From positions 7,037 through 71,036 of the forward strand of contig CDMY01000091.1 of assembly GCA_001179505.1 (NCBI GenBank): a DNA stretch of 64,000 nt. Direction: 5' to 3'. This stretch comes from Vitrella brassicaformis. Taxonomy: Eukaryota; Sar; Vitrellaceae. The position numbers and the translations under genes are program-made. Below, piece after piece: positions 22,704 through 34,324 of this stretch. A model generated the notes under the pieces. The model worked only from the letters and a program-made list of their open reading frames with translations. It did not search any database and was not told the DNA's origin. How positions within the stretch are numbered: the stretch's first letter is position 1; the number at the start of each line of letters is the position of its first letter.

Positions 22704-24612
22704 TCAGTTGATGCCGAGCGACACCCACTGGCCCCGCTCGTCGATGCGGCCCAGCTGCGGCCACCCACCGACCTCACAGTCGGCTTTGCCCATGAAGCCC
22801 TTTTTGATGGCCCCCTCCTCTATGCCGTGTCGGGCCGCCTCGTCCAGCCGGGCCCTGTGGACCACCTCACGGAGCCCCAGCTGCCTATGACCACCATGCT
22901 GCCCTCCGTTGACAGCAAAGCACTGCAGCGGGGGCACGATCACCTTGACGCGCTTGTTGCCCTGCTGCAGGTGCCTCGTCCCGCCCACCACCTCCCTGCT
23001 GCTGCTGGCCTCGAACACAGCCGACTTGACGAAGTGCTGCGCCGCTGCCGTCACGCGACGGGCGAGTGTGCTGTTGCGGATGCCGATGCTGCCGCTGATG
23101 GCCTCACTGGCGGCGTCTTGGTCGAAGCACATCGCGGCGATCTTCCAGCCGATGGCCTCTGCCTCGTGTGGGCCATAGCCAGGGGGGGCGGCGGGCGGAT
23201 TGGCAGGAAGGGTGCCAGTGTGAGGGGGCTCCATCAGGTGGGGGAGGAGGGTGGGGAGGGATTTGATCAGGAAGGCAGCCAGGCCACGATGAGGCCGCAG
23301 GGCGGCATTCACCGCTGCCATTGCCCCAGTGGGCAGCTCGTTGAGCACTGTTGTGTACTGGGGCAGCACCAGCTGGCGGAAATCGATGTTGTTCGCTTCG
23401 GTGGCTGTGGGCAAGCGGCTGATGTCCGCCCCTGCCTTGAGCAACTCGCGGATGGTCTCCTCCGCAGCGAAAGCTGCTGGGTTTTCGTCGTCGTTGTCGT
23501 CTTGCGCCGGAAGGCATCCATGAAGACAATCAGCGGCCAGAGCAAGGGGGGTCCACTTGCGGTCCATCTGGTGTGGGGCGCCCATCTCCTCTCTGTTGAC
23601 GTCCGCCCCCTTCAGATGGCGAGAGAGAGAATCAGCGAAGCGGGGCGAGCCGGTCATTGCCGCCTGATGCAGAGGCGTCCATCCGCGGTGATCCGCCCAT
23701 GTCACCTGTGCCCCATGCTGCACCAGCAGGTCGACGTATGAGTTGAAGAACGCCGGGGAGAATTCATCGCCGCTGCGGGCCGCGGCATGCAGAAGGCCTT
23801 CTTCGGCCGCGAGAGTGGAGTCATGATCGATGAGCCGCTGGTAGGTCGACAGCAGCCAGGCCTCGTTGGCCTCCGTCGGCTGATCCGTCGACAACGTCCG
23901 CGGCACCCCCATGACCCGCCGCCCCCTCAGTTGCAGCCCTGACAGCAGGTGATCCAGAGAGACAGACGTGCAGACAAGACATACATTCTGCTGTGTGATG
24001 CGTGTGTGCTGCGAATGAATGCGTACCTGCCTGGCCCATGAGCAGGTTGAGGGCCATGTCGTTGCCCGATGCGATGGCGACCTCTATGGGGGTGGAAGTG
24101 GCGGACGTGTGCTCATCCTCGGGATCGACCAGGCCTCTCGAGTTGACATCCGCACCTCCCACGATGAGGGCGCGCATGACGGCCTCCTGGACCTCGGGGG
24201 TGGGCCACGTCGACAAGGCGATCGGAGCCTCGTCAGTCGTCCCACCCTTCGCCCAGACGGAAGGCACGCCCCCATTGGTCATGTTGTCGATGACGAGCGT
24301 CAGTGGCGAGTAGGCGTGTACAGTGCCTGCCTCGCTGCCCCGCAGCTCCAGCTCACGCAGCGAACTCGGGTCGGCTCCATGTTGGATCAGCTGCGTGACC
24401 TGCGCCCCACTCTTGATGGTTCGGCGGATGATGCCCTCGAACAGCCGGACGGTGGGATCGTTGGGGCGTTGGTGGTTGTAGATGACTTGGTTGTCTTCCA
24501 CCCAGGTCATGTCGACGACATCCGACGACATCCAGCCACGGGGCAGAGCTCCGCCCGGTGAAGAGGCTGTTGGGCCCTCTTCGGCCGGCAAAGATGCGGC
24601 TCCCTCCATCAT
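22704..24612 (-). CDS. Ankyrin-repeat protein
   Basis: Two exons (24612-24027 and 23938-22704) join in phase and give about 606 residues. Ankyrin-type units are visible: IQHGADPSSLRELEL, MRALIVGGADVNSRGLVDPE, PIEVAIASGNDMALNLLMGQ, DLLVQHGAQVTWADHRGWTP with LHQAAMTGS, and LLKAGADISRLPTATEANNI. Spacing is irregular, with long inserts (for example the Pro-rich loop GTLPANPPAAPPGYG). The C-terminus contains a basic strand (GGTRHLQQGNKRVKVIVPPL) and ends WVSLGIN. The start ATG-ATG was chosen because an in-frame join to the open frame upstream (24720-24846) has mismatched phase. A scaffold role is likely; partners unknown. Confidence 0.8.
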
Positions 24613-25514
24613 GCTCTCACCCACTGCAGGCCACACACACGACAGACAGACAGACAGACAGACAGACACATCCACACCCAACAGACAGCCAGTCATTGGA
24701 TCAGTGAGTGCCGTACTGACCGGGTTCCCTTGTCCTCTGCTTACCGAGGCCGCTGCAGTGCGCGTGAGGATGAATTGTCCCCTGGATCTCAGCCGCAGTA
24801 CTGTACCAGCCGCAGCAACAAGGACGACAACACCACTATCCCACACGCACGCACGGAATGGGACGCCTGGTGCAACACAACCGACACGCTCATATGGAGG
24901 CGCAACACGTTCTTCTGAGTGTGCTTACCCGCTCAGGAAGATATGGTGGGCGCACCGATCTTCCGTCGGTGTGTCTGAGGCGCTGACACCGACGGAAACG
25001 GTGCTGCTGCTGCAGTGCTGCCTGTTGATGGTCTCCGGTGCTTTCCTCGCCGCCGAAAAGTAAAAAGGAACAAAGTAGGCGGCAAAGCAGGCGGCAGAAG
25101 ATGCTTTGTTCAAAGCCCTCGGACCAGCCGTTGCACCTTTTGCTTCGTCCAATTTTGCTCTTTTCCTCCCGCTGAGCTTGCAACTTCTCGGCTTGCAAAT
25201 GGTCTCCGCCATCAACTGGCTGGCAAGGCCCACAGCCTGAGGAGCAGCAAGACCGGAGGCCGCAGGGAGCAAGCCGGAGCCGCTCGCTTGCCGTGACGCG
25301 TCATTCGTGACGGCGACTGAGACTCCAGGAGGTTCCAGTAGACCCCCGGCTGCCCGTAGTTGCTTTGCTTTGAGGTCCACATCCGCCGATCGTCGGGTAC
25401 CTGCACCATGCTGAATCAGAGCACCTCGGTAGGGGGGCCATCGGGTGCCAGGCAGCCACAGAGGGGAGAGGGAGAGAAGGGCGATGCCTTGGCAGAGCAG
25501 AGGGAAGCCTGCTG
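24613..25514. other. Divergent intergenic region with a weak minus-strand ORF
   Basis: This region separates the ankyrin gene (-) from the coiled-coil gene (+). A 200-codon open frame at 25527-24925 (-) starts with a leader-like stretch (FPLLCQGIALLSLSPLWLPG), but it overlaps the plus-strand start and has no recognisable domain, so I do not call it a gene. GAGCTTGCAA (25174-25183) and GGCTTGCAAATGGTCTCC (25190-25207) resemble the shared promoter element seen elsewhere. Confidence 0.45.
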
Positions 25515-27086
25515 ATGGCATTTGCACAGAGAGAAAGGCGATTTTCTGCGCATGTGTTGGTTTCTGATATGCTGGTGTGTGTTTTGGCTGTCTGTGTGTG
25601 TGGTGTCAGAGCCAGGGCCGCACTGGCATGAACCTTGCGGCCGCCAAGGAGGCGCGCAAACGTGCCGAGCTCGATGCGCAGCTGCTGGCCAACAGGATCG
25701 CCCTGCTCAAGGTCAGGGAGGGGGCGACACTGGTTGGCACATCTGACATAATTGTGTCTGTCTGTTTGTGTGTTTGGATGGATGGATGGATGGATGGCTG
25801 TGTGTGTGCAGCAAGAGGAGGAGAAGGCTTGGAAGAAGATCGACGACACCCGCAAGAAGACCAAGGAGATGCTCACACTCAGGACTACAAACGAGCAGAA
25901 ACTACAGGCCAAAGACGACGTGACAATGACAACCACCAGAGCCAGAGAGATAACCACCACGTCAGCACAGCCACCCCCATGTGTGTGTGTGTGTCAGTAT
26001 TACCGTTCCAAGTACCAGTCGGTGCGTGACTGCCAGCAGCACAACGCCCTCCAGCGTGACCGGGCCCGCGCCACTCGCGAGGCCACACAGATGGCCCTCC
26101 TGCGCACCAAACAGACCGGCGTCAGGGCCATGAAGCAACAGGTATGTATGTAAGCAGGCCCCCCCCCCCCCAGCTATCTAGATAGATGTGTGGATGGACG
26201 CCTGTGTGTGGGTGTGTGTGTGTGGTGTGTTGTTTAGACGTTGGACCACGTTCAGGAGAAGCGCGAGAAGGAGCTGCTGGAGCGGCAGCACAATTGGGAG
26301 AAGACCCAGATGATCCGCCAGCAGAAGGAGGAACACAGGCGCAAACTGGAGGCTGAAAAGGTCGCTACACAATGCAATGCAACACAATNNNNNNNNNNNN
26401 NNNNNNNNNNNNNNNNNNNNNNNNNNNNNNNNNNNNNNNNNNNNNNNNNNNNNNNNNNNNNNNNNNNNNNNNNNNNNNNNNNNNNNNNNNNNNNNNNNNN
26501 NNNNNNNNNNNNNNNNNNNNNNNNNNNNNNNNNNNNNNNNNNNNNNNNNNNNNNNNNNNNNNNNNNNNNNNNNNNNNNNNNNNNNNNNNNNNNNNNNNNN
26601 NNNNNNNNNNNNNNNNNNNNNNNNNNNNNNNNNNNNNNNNNNNNNNNNNNNNNNNNNNNNNNNNNNNNNNNNNNNNNNNNNNNNNNNNCCCCCACACACA
26701 CACACAGACACAGAGAGAGAGAGGAGAAATCTTCTGTGAGTGATGCATTTCTCCCGTGTCTGTCTCACTGTGTGTGTTAACAGGAGTTGAGTGAGACGGA
26801 TGTGTTGAGCGGTATGCTGCGGCCGACCGAGGAGCCGCCCGAGGCCACTGGGGGGGCGGGAGAGGCCGCCGCTGCATCCAGCAGCAATACAGACGATGAC
26901 ACCACCAACAACAAGGGCAACATGGGTACTGCACCTCTCAGCTGACACGCGAGACGGGCATCACCGAGAATGCACTGTTTGGGTGTGTGTGTAGGTAACC
27001 GTGGTGGCGGTGGTGGAGGTGGTGGTGGTGCCAAGATCCACATCGACAGCAGGGGGGTGGGGCTGTCCGCTGAGGCAGCGCGGTGA
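25515..27086 (+). CDS. Coiled-coil protein, interrupted by a sequence gap
   Basis: The proposed first exon 25515-25553 (MAFAQRERRFSAH) joins in phase 0 to 25610 (SQGRTGMNLAAAKEARKRAE). Further exons follow at about 25811-25919 (EEEKAWKKIDDTRKKTKEML), 26000-26141 (SKYQSVRDCQQHNALQRDRA) and 26238-26360 (HVQEKREKELLERQHNWEKT). A 300-N gap then hides at least one exon boundary. The C-terminal exons read ELSETDVLSGMLRPTEEPPE and a Gly-rich GNRGGGGGGGGG before IHIDSRGVGLSAEAAR. Nearly all of the protein is charged alpha-helix, typical of long coiled coils of the cytoskeleton or of vesicle tethers. The specific family is not identified. Intron acceptors are preceded by (TG)n. Confidence 0.7.
26389..26688. 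other. Assembly gap of exactly 300 N
   Basis: All 300 bases are N. The gap falls just after the donor side of an intron of the coiled-coil gene and is flanked by CA-rich sequence, so an unresolved microsatellite in an intron is the likely cause. Its round length suggests an estimated or padded size. Confidence 0.97.
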
Positions 27087-28180
27087 CTCACTGACGGACT
27101 GACGGACGGATGGCAGCTGCTATTGTGTATAGCAGTGGCATTTGTATGTCTGTCTGTCTGTATGTGTGTGTGTGTGTGTATGGTGGGCTGGACCAAGGAT
27201 CGGACGGAAGCAATAATGAATGACCGAAAGGTCGGGAAGGAAACCGGTCGTTCTCCCTCATATCATATCAGATCGGTCCGCACAGCATGCAATTGTTAAC
27301 GGCAACGTATCGGTCAATAGCTCGGCCATCTACACACACCAACACAGCTGATGCATTCACTTATGAGCAGTACAACCAACGAACGACAGACAGACAGACA
27401 GACAAGGCAGGCAGACCTAAAGTCACACGCCTACACCTACACCTACACATACGACCAGGCCAACAGCAGCACTATCCCACCCCATTCCTCCCATCCCTCC
27501 CGTCCTATGCGCTATCTGTCCATGTATTGATCAGATCTCTCTCCCTCCCTCCCTCCCTCCCGGTGTGTGTGTGTGTGTGTCTTCTTCTCCTGGCTGTGTG
27601 AAGATGTATGTGAAGGTATCCTAGCTCTGGTGGTGTCGGGATGCATGAGCTCGTTGTGTGTGCGAATGTATGATGTGTCGTCGCCACATGGAATTCATCC
27701 CATGGTTCTACGTCACTGCCTCATGCCGCCGGGGCTGAACAACATCAGGCCTGTGCACGTAGAACCATACTCGGATGAATTCCATGTGGCGACGGGATCG
27801 AACGAAAGACAAATCACACCACCACACCAATGACATGTCATCCGCCGCTCAGCTCGTGGTGAGCTGGCGATGGTTCGATGAGCAACCACACGCATACACA
27901 CACGAACGAACATATACACAAGGGCCAGCTGGGTGGCTCGCTGGCTGGCTGTGGTGATGTACAGCATTAAAACGCTCTCCATCCATCCGTCCATCCGTCC
28001 GTCCGTCAGTCTTCAAAATCAAAGCATCCCTCCACTCACTCTCCTACCTACCCCTACCGCCCCACCCCACCCCATCCCATCCACAAATGAGTGAATGCCT
28101 TAGTGAGTGTGTGTGTGTGTGTGTGCTGTGCCTTAGAGCAACAACGACACATACCACCACCAGAGAGATGCCATCCATCA
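27087..28180. other. Intergenic region with a strong hairpin
   Basis: No gene is seen. It holds CT- and GACA-type microsatellites and the long inverted repeat at 27679-27794. The two flanking genes converge here. Confidence 0.6.
27679..27794. repeat. Long near-perfect inverted repeat (hairpin)
   Basis: The left arm at 27679-27713 and the right arm at 27757-27794 are reverse complements over about 35 bp, apart from a 3-base bulge in the right arm. The inner flanks extend the pairing imperfectly (CAC.GCCT.ATG against CATCAGGCCTGTG), leaving a short apical loop around 27727-27743. The arms carry no simple repeat. Possible readings are a small-RNA precursor, a MITE-like foldback element, or a structured 3' end between two converging genes. 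Confidence 0.85.
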
Positions 28181-30084
28181 TCATCTTGCTCTCTCATGCC
28201 GCCGTTGTGTGGTTGTTGTGGTGCTGGTGTTGGCGACGGTGGTGGTGCCCTCCTCCACTTTGGCGAGTGCCTGTGTCTCAGAGCCTCTCTCTTTGTCTTT
28301 GTCTGATCCTCTGGGCGAGTCCGCTGTCGAAAGGTCGCTCTCGGTCCTTTGGTTGTGCAGCCGCTTGCCGCGGCCGGAGAGGGAGTAGGTCATGACGCCC
28401 GCCACACACTGCATATACATCGCACACACACACACGTCGGTGCCTCTGTGTGTTGTGGGTGTGGCGTATTGAGGTGACTTTTTCACTGACTGACTGACCA
28501 CAGCTGCTGAGAAGCCTTTGGTTGTCGTTAGGCACTGTGACGGCTGCAGGTGGCAGAAAAGGAAGTGGCTGCCCACGAAGGTGATGGCCGTGCGTGTGCC
28601 CTGCAGAAACACACACAACGAGACGAGACGACACACAACACACACACACATACCATATGACGACGCACTCGTCGACCATTCTGCTGTGGTGTGGCTCATG
28701 CAGTGCAGTGCAGTGCAGCCGTCCATCCATATGTGCGGTGCAGTGCCGTGCAGTGGGTAGCTTGCCTTGAGGACGCCCGATGAGACGGCGCCCAGGTGTT
28801 TGATGATGTACCACAGAGTGGCCGACCGAATCAGACAGAGACTTGACAGCACCAGGTAGCACACTATGATCACCTGCAGACAGACACACATACACACACA
28901 CACAGACAGAGACAGAGAGGGAGAGAGAGAGAGTGCATGTGTCTGTGGTTTGGGAGGCGTGTGGCGACACTCTCACCACAGGGTCTCCATTTCGGTCTCT
29001 GATGTTCTGCACGACGAGTGTGTTCCACCGTGGGATGGTCCAGACGAGCTGCCAGAGGGTGAGGACGATGCTGTTGACGATGCCGATCATGCACACCAGG
29101 TTGGGCCCCTCGATGGCGTTGGGCCCCGTCAGATACTTCTCGTTGTACACGTAAGACAAGCCATGCTGACACACACACACACACACACACACAAAATAAC
29201 CACACAAAACAACCACACACAATTACCACACGCAATAACCAGACACGTGGAAATGATCTCTCTCCCTCTCTCCCTCTCTCTCTCTCTCTGTGTGTGTGTG
29301 AGCACCAGTATGGCGGCAATGAAGAGGCAGGTCGCGCCGATGAGTTCCTCCGGCCCCGACTTGAACTCTATGACGACAGACCGGATGGTCAGGCCCACAC
29401 AGATGACCAGAATGCCCACGCACTGCCCCGAGCTCAGCCGCTTCCCCAGCAGCAGATACGCCAGGAAGGCCGTCCACACGACAGAGGACGAGCCGAGCAC
29501 CATGTACACCGCCGAACCGGCGAACACCAGACCCACTGCAGACGGCCACACACACAGGTGAGGTGAGAGCGATGCGCTAATGCATTGGGTGCCTGTCTGT
29601 CTGTGCACCCACCTTTCTCGAATATCTGGTGCATGAGGTCGGTGCCTGCGATCTGGACGGCTGCCCACCAATTGCACTTCCTGTCCCAGAACCACATACG
29701 CAACAACACACACGCACACACGCACGCCCGATGCCAGCAAGCCAGTGTCTTCAGTCCATGTGGCTCAAACTGCTGACCATACCATATGCTCTGTTTGGTG
29801 TTCCAGAAGCCGAGGAAGAGCATGGCGTAATAGATGGGCAGCACGTAGAGGAACGTTGAGGCAGGCGCGCCGCCGTGGTACTTTATCGCATCAGTCTACA
29901 TGAACACACACAATACACACACGCACACACAGACACCAGAGGGGGTCCACGGGGTGTGTGTGTGTCTATGTGTGTGTGTCTGGCTGACCAGCAGCGGGTG
30001 CATGCAGTTGACGGCGAGGTAGATGGCGCATCTCCCCAGCACCGCCCATCGGGTCGGCTCCGGGTCAAGATCCACACCCATCAA
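28181..30084 (-). CDS. Drug/metabolite-type (DMT) membrane transporter
   Basis: About eight exons on the minus strand. The first encodes MMGVDLDPEPTRWAVLGRCA then IYLAVNCMHPLLVS; the last runs to 28181 and is a hydrophilic Ser/Thr-rich tail. Successive exons contain hydrophobic helices: FLYVLPIYYAMLFLGFWNTK, VGLVFAGSAVYMVLGSSSVV, WTAFLAYLLLGKRLSSGQCV, GILVICVGLTIRSVVIEF, ATCLFIAAILVL, VCMIGIVNSIVLTLWQLVW, VIIVCYLVLSSLCLIRSATL, and a final TAITFVGSHFLFC. The pattern of about ten helices, with LLGKRLSSGQ-x-x-G-x-L-x-x-x-x-G in the middle, is that of the DMT superfamily (nucleotide-sugar or solute carrier 35-like). Substrate and membrane cannot be told from sequence. Confidence 0.75.
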
Positions 30085-30346
30085 TCAAACTACACACTGC
30101 TGCACGGCCTTCAGACGAACAGGACAGGGGTGTAGAGCAACCACAGGACAGGAGCGATGAGAGGGCCTTCCCGCGCTTTCGTCGTGTGCGAGCTTTTTGC
30201 CCAGGTCTGCGAGCCAAGCTTCTTGGAAAAACAGGTTCGGTTCGAGGTGCTCCAGTCATCGTGCTCTTCACGATTCATTCGTTTGCTTCTCCGCTTCTCG
30301 TGCCTCTCAGGTTGACCGTTCGGCTGCGGACAGTGTAAAACACGGG
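30085..30346. promoter_or_regulatory. Divergent promoter region with GCGAGCCAAGCTT element
   Basis: The spacer between the minus-strand transporter and the plus-strand unknown gene holds GGTCTGCGAGCCAAGCTTCT at 30204-30223, with a related GTGCGAGCTTTTTGCCC at 30186-30202. It matches the shared element described for other divergent spacers. Confidence 0.5.
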
Positions 30347-31123
30347 ATGAAGAAGGGGTTCCTCCTGTCTGGCGGGCCGGGCTTGTCGGCCGACAAACCA
30401 CAGACACAGGAGGCCAATGGATCTGCTGCTGCCGGCACGGCGGTGAAGGGAATCTTGATCAAGGGGTGCAGCATGGAGAACGTCGAGATCCCTGCGAGTG
30501 TGCTGCCGGTGTCGGCTGCCAATGGATGGCACAAGTGCAAGGTGCCGCACCTGATGGGCATACCCCTCATGATCCGCCAGTGGCAAGCGTATAAGCCAGA
30601 GGACTTCACTGACAACCAGGTGGGTGGCATGGGTGGGCGGATAAATGCCATCCATCCATCCATTCATTTGTCTGTCGAGTGTGTGTGTGGTGTTTCGTGG
30701 TGCAGGTGGCGACGCGTCTGATGATCGAGCCTGACAGCGGATTCGCCCCTCCGCAGTGGCTGGGAGGTGAGCATACACACACTCTCTCTTCCACCCAATA
30801 CCTTTCGCTCAACTCATTCATTCATCGCCCTTTTCTCCTTTGCTTCTCCATCCTTCTTCCTACCACTGGCAGGCCCCCACAACATGCTTGGTCGCGTGAT
30901 GGTGGCCCGCACCGACGGCAAGCCCTTCACGATAGTGCCGTCGGTGTCCGGCATCTGTTTGCGTGGATCTGTTTGCGGTCAGGTGTGCTTGACTTGGTGT
31001 GCGTGCATCTGTTTGCGGTCAGGTGTGCGAAGTACTTCATGTGCGCTGTCCTTCGCAACTGCATGGCAACAAGGATTCACACACACATACATGGCACAGA
31101 CAGAGAGGCCGGAAGGCAGGTGA
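30347..31123 (+). CDS. Conserved-looking protein, unknown function
   Basis: Exon 1 from the ATG at 30347 encodes MKKGFLLSGGPGLSADKPQ, then GILIKGCSMENVEIPASVLP and HLMGIPLMIRQWQAYKPEDF, ending at about 30618. Exon 2 (about 30706-30767) gives VATRLMIEPDSGFAPPQWLG and exon 3 (from about 30872) gives GPHNMLGRVMVARTDGKPFT. The open frame then runs to 31123, but the part after about 30955 reads through repeated sequence and is probably not native, so the true 3' end is uncertain. The frame is open further upstream to 30197; the ATG at 30347 was preferred because it follows the promoter-like element. I do not recognise the family. Confidence 0.6.
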
Positions 31124-31181
31124 CCTTGATGTGAGTGTTTGCTGACCTTGATGTGAGTGTTTGCTGACCTTGAGTGACTTG
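31119..31181 (+). repeat. Short tandem repeat, ~22-bp unit
   Basis: The unit TGACCTTGATGTGAGTGTTTGC occurs twice in full and starts a third time between 31121 and 31172. Just upstream, 30974-31028 contains a second local repeat (GATCTGTTTGCGGTCAGGTG, twice). Both follow the last recognisable exon of the unknown gene. Confidence 0.8.
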
Positions 31182-31352
31182 ATGGCAGGCACTCACTCAC
31201 TTCCACTCACAGTGGACAAAGCAGTCAATCATCATAGTGTCACATACGGTGAAGCGGTCCACAATTCAATCAGACAAGCAATGATCGCGTACACATACAC
31301 ACACTTTATCACACAAATGTATGTCTCAGTGTACACATGCGGCGGGAGTGCG

Positions 31353-31929
31353 TCATGAGTCAGCAGCAGCTGCGCTAGTAGAGGCGTTTCCCTGGTTTGC
31401 AGCAGCTGCTGCGGCTGCTGCGGTGCTGCTTGAGCCGGTCGTGGCGAAGAGCTCCGTCAGTAGACCGCTCTGGCTCTTACTCGCAGTTGTCATGAGCCAC
31501 TCGCGCGATTCAGGACACTGCTGGCGAATGAAGTTGAGAATCTGCCCTGCCAACGTTTGCACCTGACACACACGAACAGGCACACACGATGGTCTTGGGA
31601 TGGATGTGTGGTGGTCGCATGCCTGAGATGAAGTTGCTGTGCGGTGGACCGCGCCAATGGTCTTGGCGAGCTTGGATGCCTGTGTGAGGCCAGACCATCG
31701 AGGTGAGGGCATGACGTGTCAATGGGAGGCAGAGGGCATAAGGTGAAGGTTGTATGAGTGCCTTGTGTACTGACGCACCTTGAGTAGGGACTGGAGCTCA
31801 TCATCACAGTGGGTCGATATCAACGCCTGTGCGCGACGTAACTCAGAGAGAAGAGCCTCAGTGTTCTGCACACACCCGCATCAAAGCGCCCCAGCGTGTG
31901 GTTGTGACTCGCGAAGGCGCACCATCCCT
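31353..31929 (-). CDS. Small helical protein, unknown function
   Basis: Exons at about 31866-31792 (TEALLSELRRAQALISTHCD, DELQSLLK), 31680-31621 (ASKLAKTIGAVHRTATSSQ) and 31562-31353 (VQTLAGQILNFIRQQCPESR) can be joined on the minus strand. The C-terminus has an alanine run (STAAAAAAAANQG) and ends SAAAADS. A short first exon with ATG at 31929 (MVRLRESQPHAG) is a guess. The protein is mostly amphipathic helix, like small subunits of tethering or mediator-type complexes, but no family is recognised. Confidence 0.5.
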
Positions 31930-31945
31930 AGCGCACCATGCTATG

Positions 31946-32230
31946 CCAGGCATTCGTGAGCCTCTTCTCCGCTTGCTCAAACCCCGCCATCCTCGCGCGA
32001 CGGTGGAAGGGAGGAACTCCAAACCCTCGCCGGAAACCCAGATGAGAAACCCTACACCGTGTTGGTCCGAGAACTGGGCCAGGCTGGACGACTACATCTT
32101 CAACGACATATTCGGCGCGTTTGAGGATGGCGACCCCCGGGAGGCCCGGCGGAGGATGCGCAAGACGTCGTTCGAAGAGTGGCTGGAGATGAACGACTAT
32201 GACATGAGCATATGGGAGTTTGCACACTGA
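31946..32230 (+). CDS. Small acidic-tailed protein, unknown function
   Basis: A single-exon frame of 94 codons. The N-terminus is basic (MPGIREPLLRLLKPRHPRAT) and might be an organelle leader. The rest (WARLDDYIFNDIFGAFEDGD ... SFEEWLEMNDYDMSIWEFAH) is rich in Asp, Glu and Trp and does not look like a random frame. It starts 17 bp from the proposed start of the minus-strand gene at 31929. Starting at the internal Met (32041) is possible. Confidence 0.5.
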   Translation, partial: PGIREPLLRLLKPRHPRATVEGRNSKPSPETQMRNPTPCWSENWARLDDYIFNDIFGAFEDGDPREARRRMRKTSFEEWLEMNDYDMSIWEFAH

Positions 32231-32647
32231 TGGATGGATGGATGGAGGGCCTGGTGGCGTCTGCGTAGCTATCTATCTCTTTTTCTGTGAGGGTGTGTTG
32301 TGCATATACGTGGAAGAGTGCCTGAGTGTGGAGGCGACGGCCAACATGACAATTCATTGAGAAAGGGAGGGGCTGCGTAGGTGCATAATTGGGTGAATGG
32401 CGTGGATGGATAATTGATGGATGGAGAGACACCTGCACGTGTTGTGTTGTGCGTGGCTTCCGTCTACTTGTGGCGTCCATTTCCGCTTTATCGGTGACTT
32501 ATGACCCACGACCCACTGATTGATTGACATGCTCGCGTCAAGAAATCCATGGCTTATGACGCATCACGCCTTCAACTCACACAGCCGCACCTCATCAAAG
32601 GGCCTCAATGCTTGCAAGGCCCGCACCACATCCCGTAGTCAACTCAG
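32231..32647. other. Intergenic spacer
   Basis: Contains ATGG microsatellites at 32229-32250 and 32402-32425 and no gene-like signal. Two genes converge on it. Confidence 0.6.
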
Positions 32648-32740
32648 TCACTGTTTGGTGTACTCTCCCAGCTGGATGTTGTTGAGCCTCTCGAGAGCCA
32701 AAGTCAGCCCGTGTATGCCGGCATCGCCATCGCCCTGGGC

Positions 32741-32782
<42 letters not shown>

Positions 32783-34324
32783 AGAGAAAGCTGATGCCTC
32801 TCTCTGTTTCTGTGCCTTGGTTGGTGTGCGCACCTTGAGGGCGACATAGAGCTGCTGCGCCAGTGCGAGGCCTGGGAGCGCCAGGCCCATCTTGTTGGCC
32901 TCCTCGAGCGCAATACGCATGTCCTAACAACCACACACACACACACACACACACACAACATAGATAGACCAATGGTGGGCGGGGGGTGTTTGTGTGCAGA
33001 CAGACGCGCGTGGCAGCACCGTAATTGATTACCTTGATAAAATGTTCGACAAAGAAGCCGGGCTTGAAGTCTCGCTTGAGGATTCGGGGGCCGTAGTTGG
33101 TCACACTCCTGCAGCACCACCGACACACATACACACACACGGACGGAGGGAGGGAAGAAGCGAATTAGGGCCATGGTGGCTGCGTGATGTGATGTGGTGT
33201 GCCGCAGTCACCAGCTGCCCGCCGCCCCTCCACTGACAGCTTTCAATGTCGCCTCCACGTCAAGACCTGCCTTGTAGGCGTACAACAGACCTGCACCAAC
33301 CAGCACATACACACACACACACACATACAGAGGGATCTGTGGTTCGTTTTGACGGCGTGTTGGTCCACCTTCGGTGACACCGATGATGTTGGTCGAGATG
33401 AGAATCTGGTTGGTCATCTTGGTGTGCTGACCTACACCCAACTACCCCTTCACACACGAGCACCCTCTCTCTTCCCTCCTGCTGTGTGGATGTGTACCTA
33501 GCCCCGGCGGCCCCATATAGTGGATGGTGTCTTCCCGCCCCATGCAGCACAGCAACGGCCTGACCGCGTCAAAGGCAGCCTTGTCACCGCCACAAAAGAT
33601 CGCCAGGCGGGCCTCACGCGCACCGACGTCACCCCCCGACACGGGCGCGTCCACCGCAGCGCAGTTTTGCCGTGCCGCTTTCTCGGCCAGCTCTTGAGCG
33701 AGCGACGGCTTGCCTATGTCACCGACACAACGCACACGTGCGTGTGCGTTTCTTCCCTCTTTATTGCTCTCTCACTGGTGGTCATATCGACGACGATCCC
33801 TTCCGGTTTGAGGCCAGCCAGCACACCATCAGTGCCGGCTATCACTGCACACACAAGGAGCCGCGCCTATGGTAGAAGTGTCCTGGTTTCTGTGTCAGTC
33901 GTCATACCTTGCTGCACGTCTTCAGGGAAGCCGACGATTGTGAAGACGACATCGCTGGACTCGGCAACCTTACGTGGGGAATCGGCAAGGACGGCACCTG
34001 GGCAGGCAGGCCAGCACAGGCCACCAATACAGGAAGAGCGTGTGAATGCAGACATTCATCAGATCAGTCACTGACAGGTGGTGTGGGTACTGACCTTTCT
34101 CGACCAGTGCTGCGCACTTGGATGGTGTCCGGCTGTAGACTGTCATCGAGTAGCCCTGAACACACCCACACATGCGCTGCTCGTGTGATGGATGTTGTGT
34201 CAAGCCTTCATTCACTCATTACCGCCTTGATGAGATGCGAGCACATGGACTGCCCCATCACCCCTGCACCAATAAACCCCACTCGAGTGCCGCCTGGCGC
34301 GGCCGACGCAAAAGAAGACGACAT
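32648..34324 (-). CDS. 3-hydroxyisobutyrate dehydrogenase family (beta-hydroxyacid dehydrogenase)
   Basis: About nine exons on the minus strand encode an NAD(P)-dependent dehydrogenase of about 300 residues. The N-terminus has the Rossmann motif [20 protein letters not shown] (G-x-G-x-x-G-x-x-M), then [20 protein letters not shown] and [19 protein letters not shown]. The substrate loop is [20 protein letters not shown] (family motif D-A-P-V-S-G-G). The catalytic region reads [20 protein letters not shown], in which the Lys and the Asn four residues on are the conserved pair. The C-terminal helical domain includes [20 protein letters not shown]. The family oxidises 3-hydroxyisobutyrate or related beta-hydroxyacids (valine breakdown, or glyoxylate/succinic semialdehyde reduction in relatives). 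The very short leader before the Rossmann motif argues against a long transit peptide. All motifs are intact. Confidence 0.9.

Noticed and set aside
22695-23741. Long plus-strand frame of 348 codons
   Set aside because: It lies antisense to the ankyrin gene, whose repeats and splice phases fit the minus strand. GC-rich codons commonly keep the antisense frame open.
24925-25527. 200-codon minus-strand frame with a leader-like start
   Set aside because: It overlaps the start of the coiled-coil gene and fills a divergent promoter region. No domain or splice evidence supports it.
32740-32777. (CA)n tracts as telomere or satellite sequence
   Set aside because: The runs are dinucleotide, occur inside introns next to acceptors, and are short. 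They are part of the intron style, not chromosome ends.
31319-33140. Low-complexity frames with CVCVCVCV as Cys-rich proteins
   Set aside because: They translate (TG)n intron tracts of neighbouring genes.
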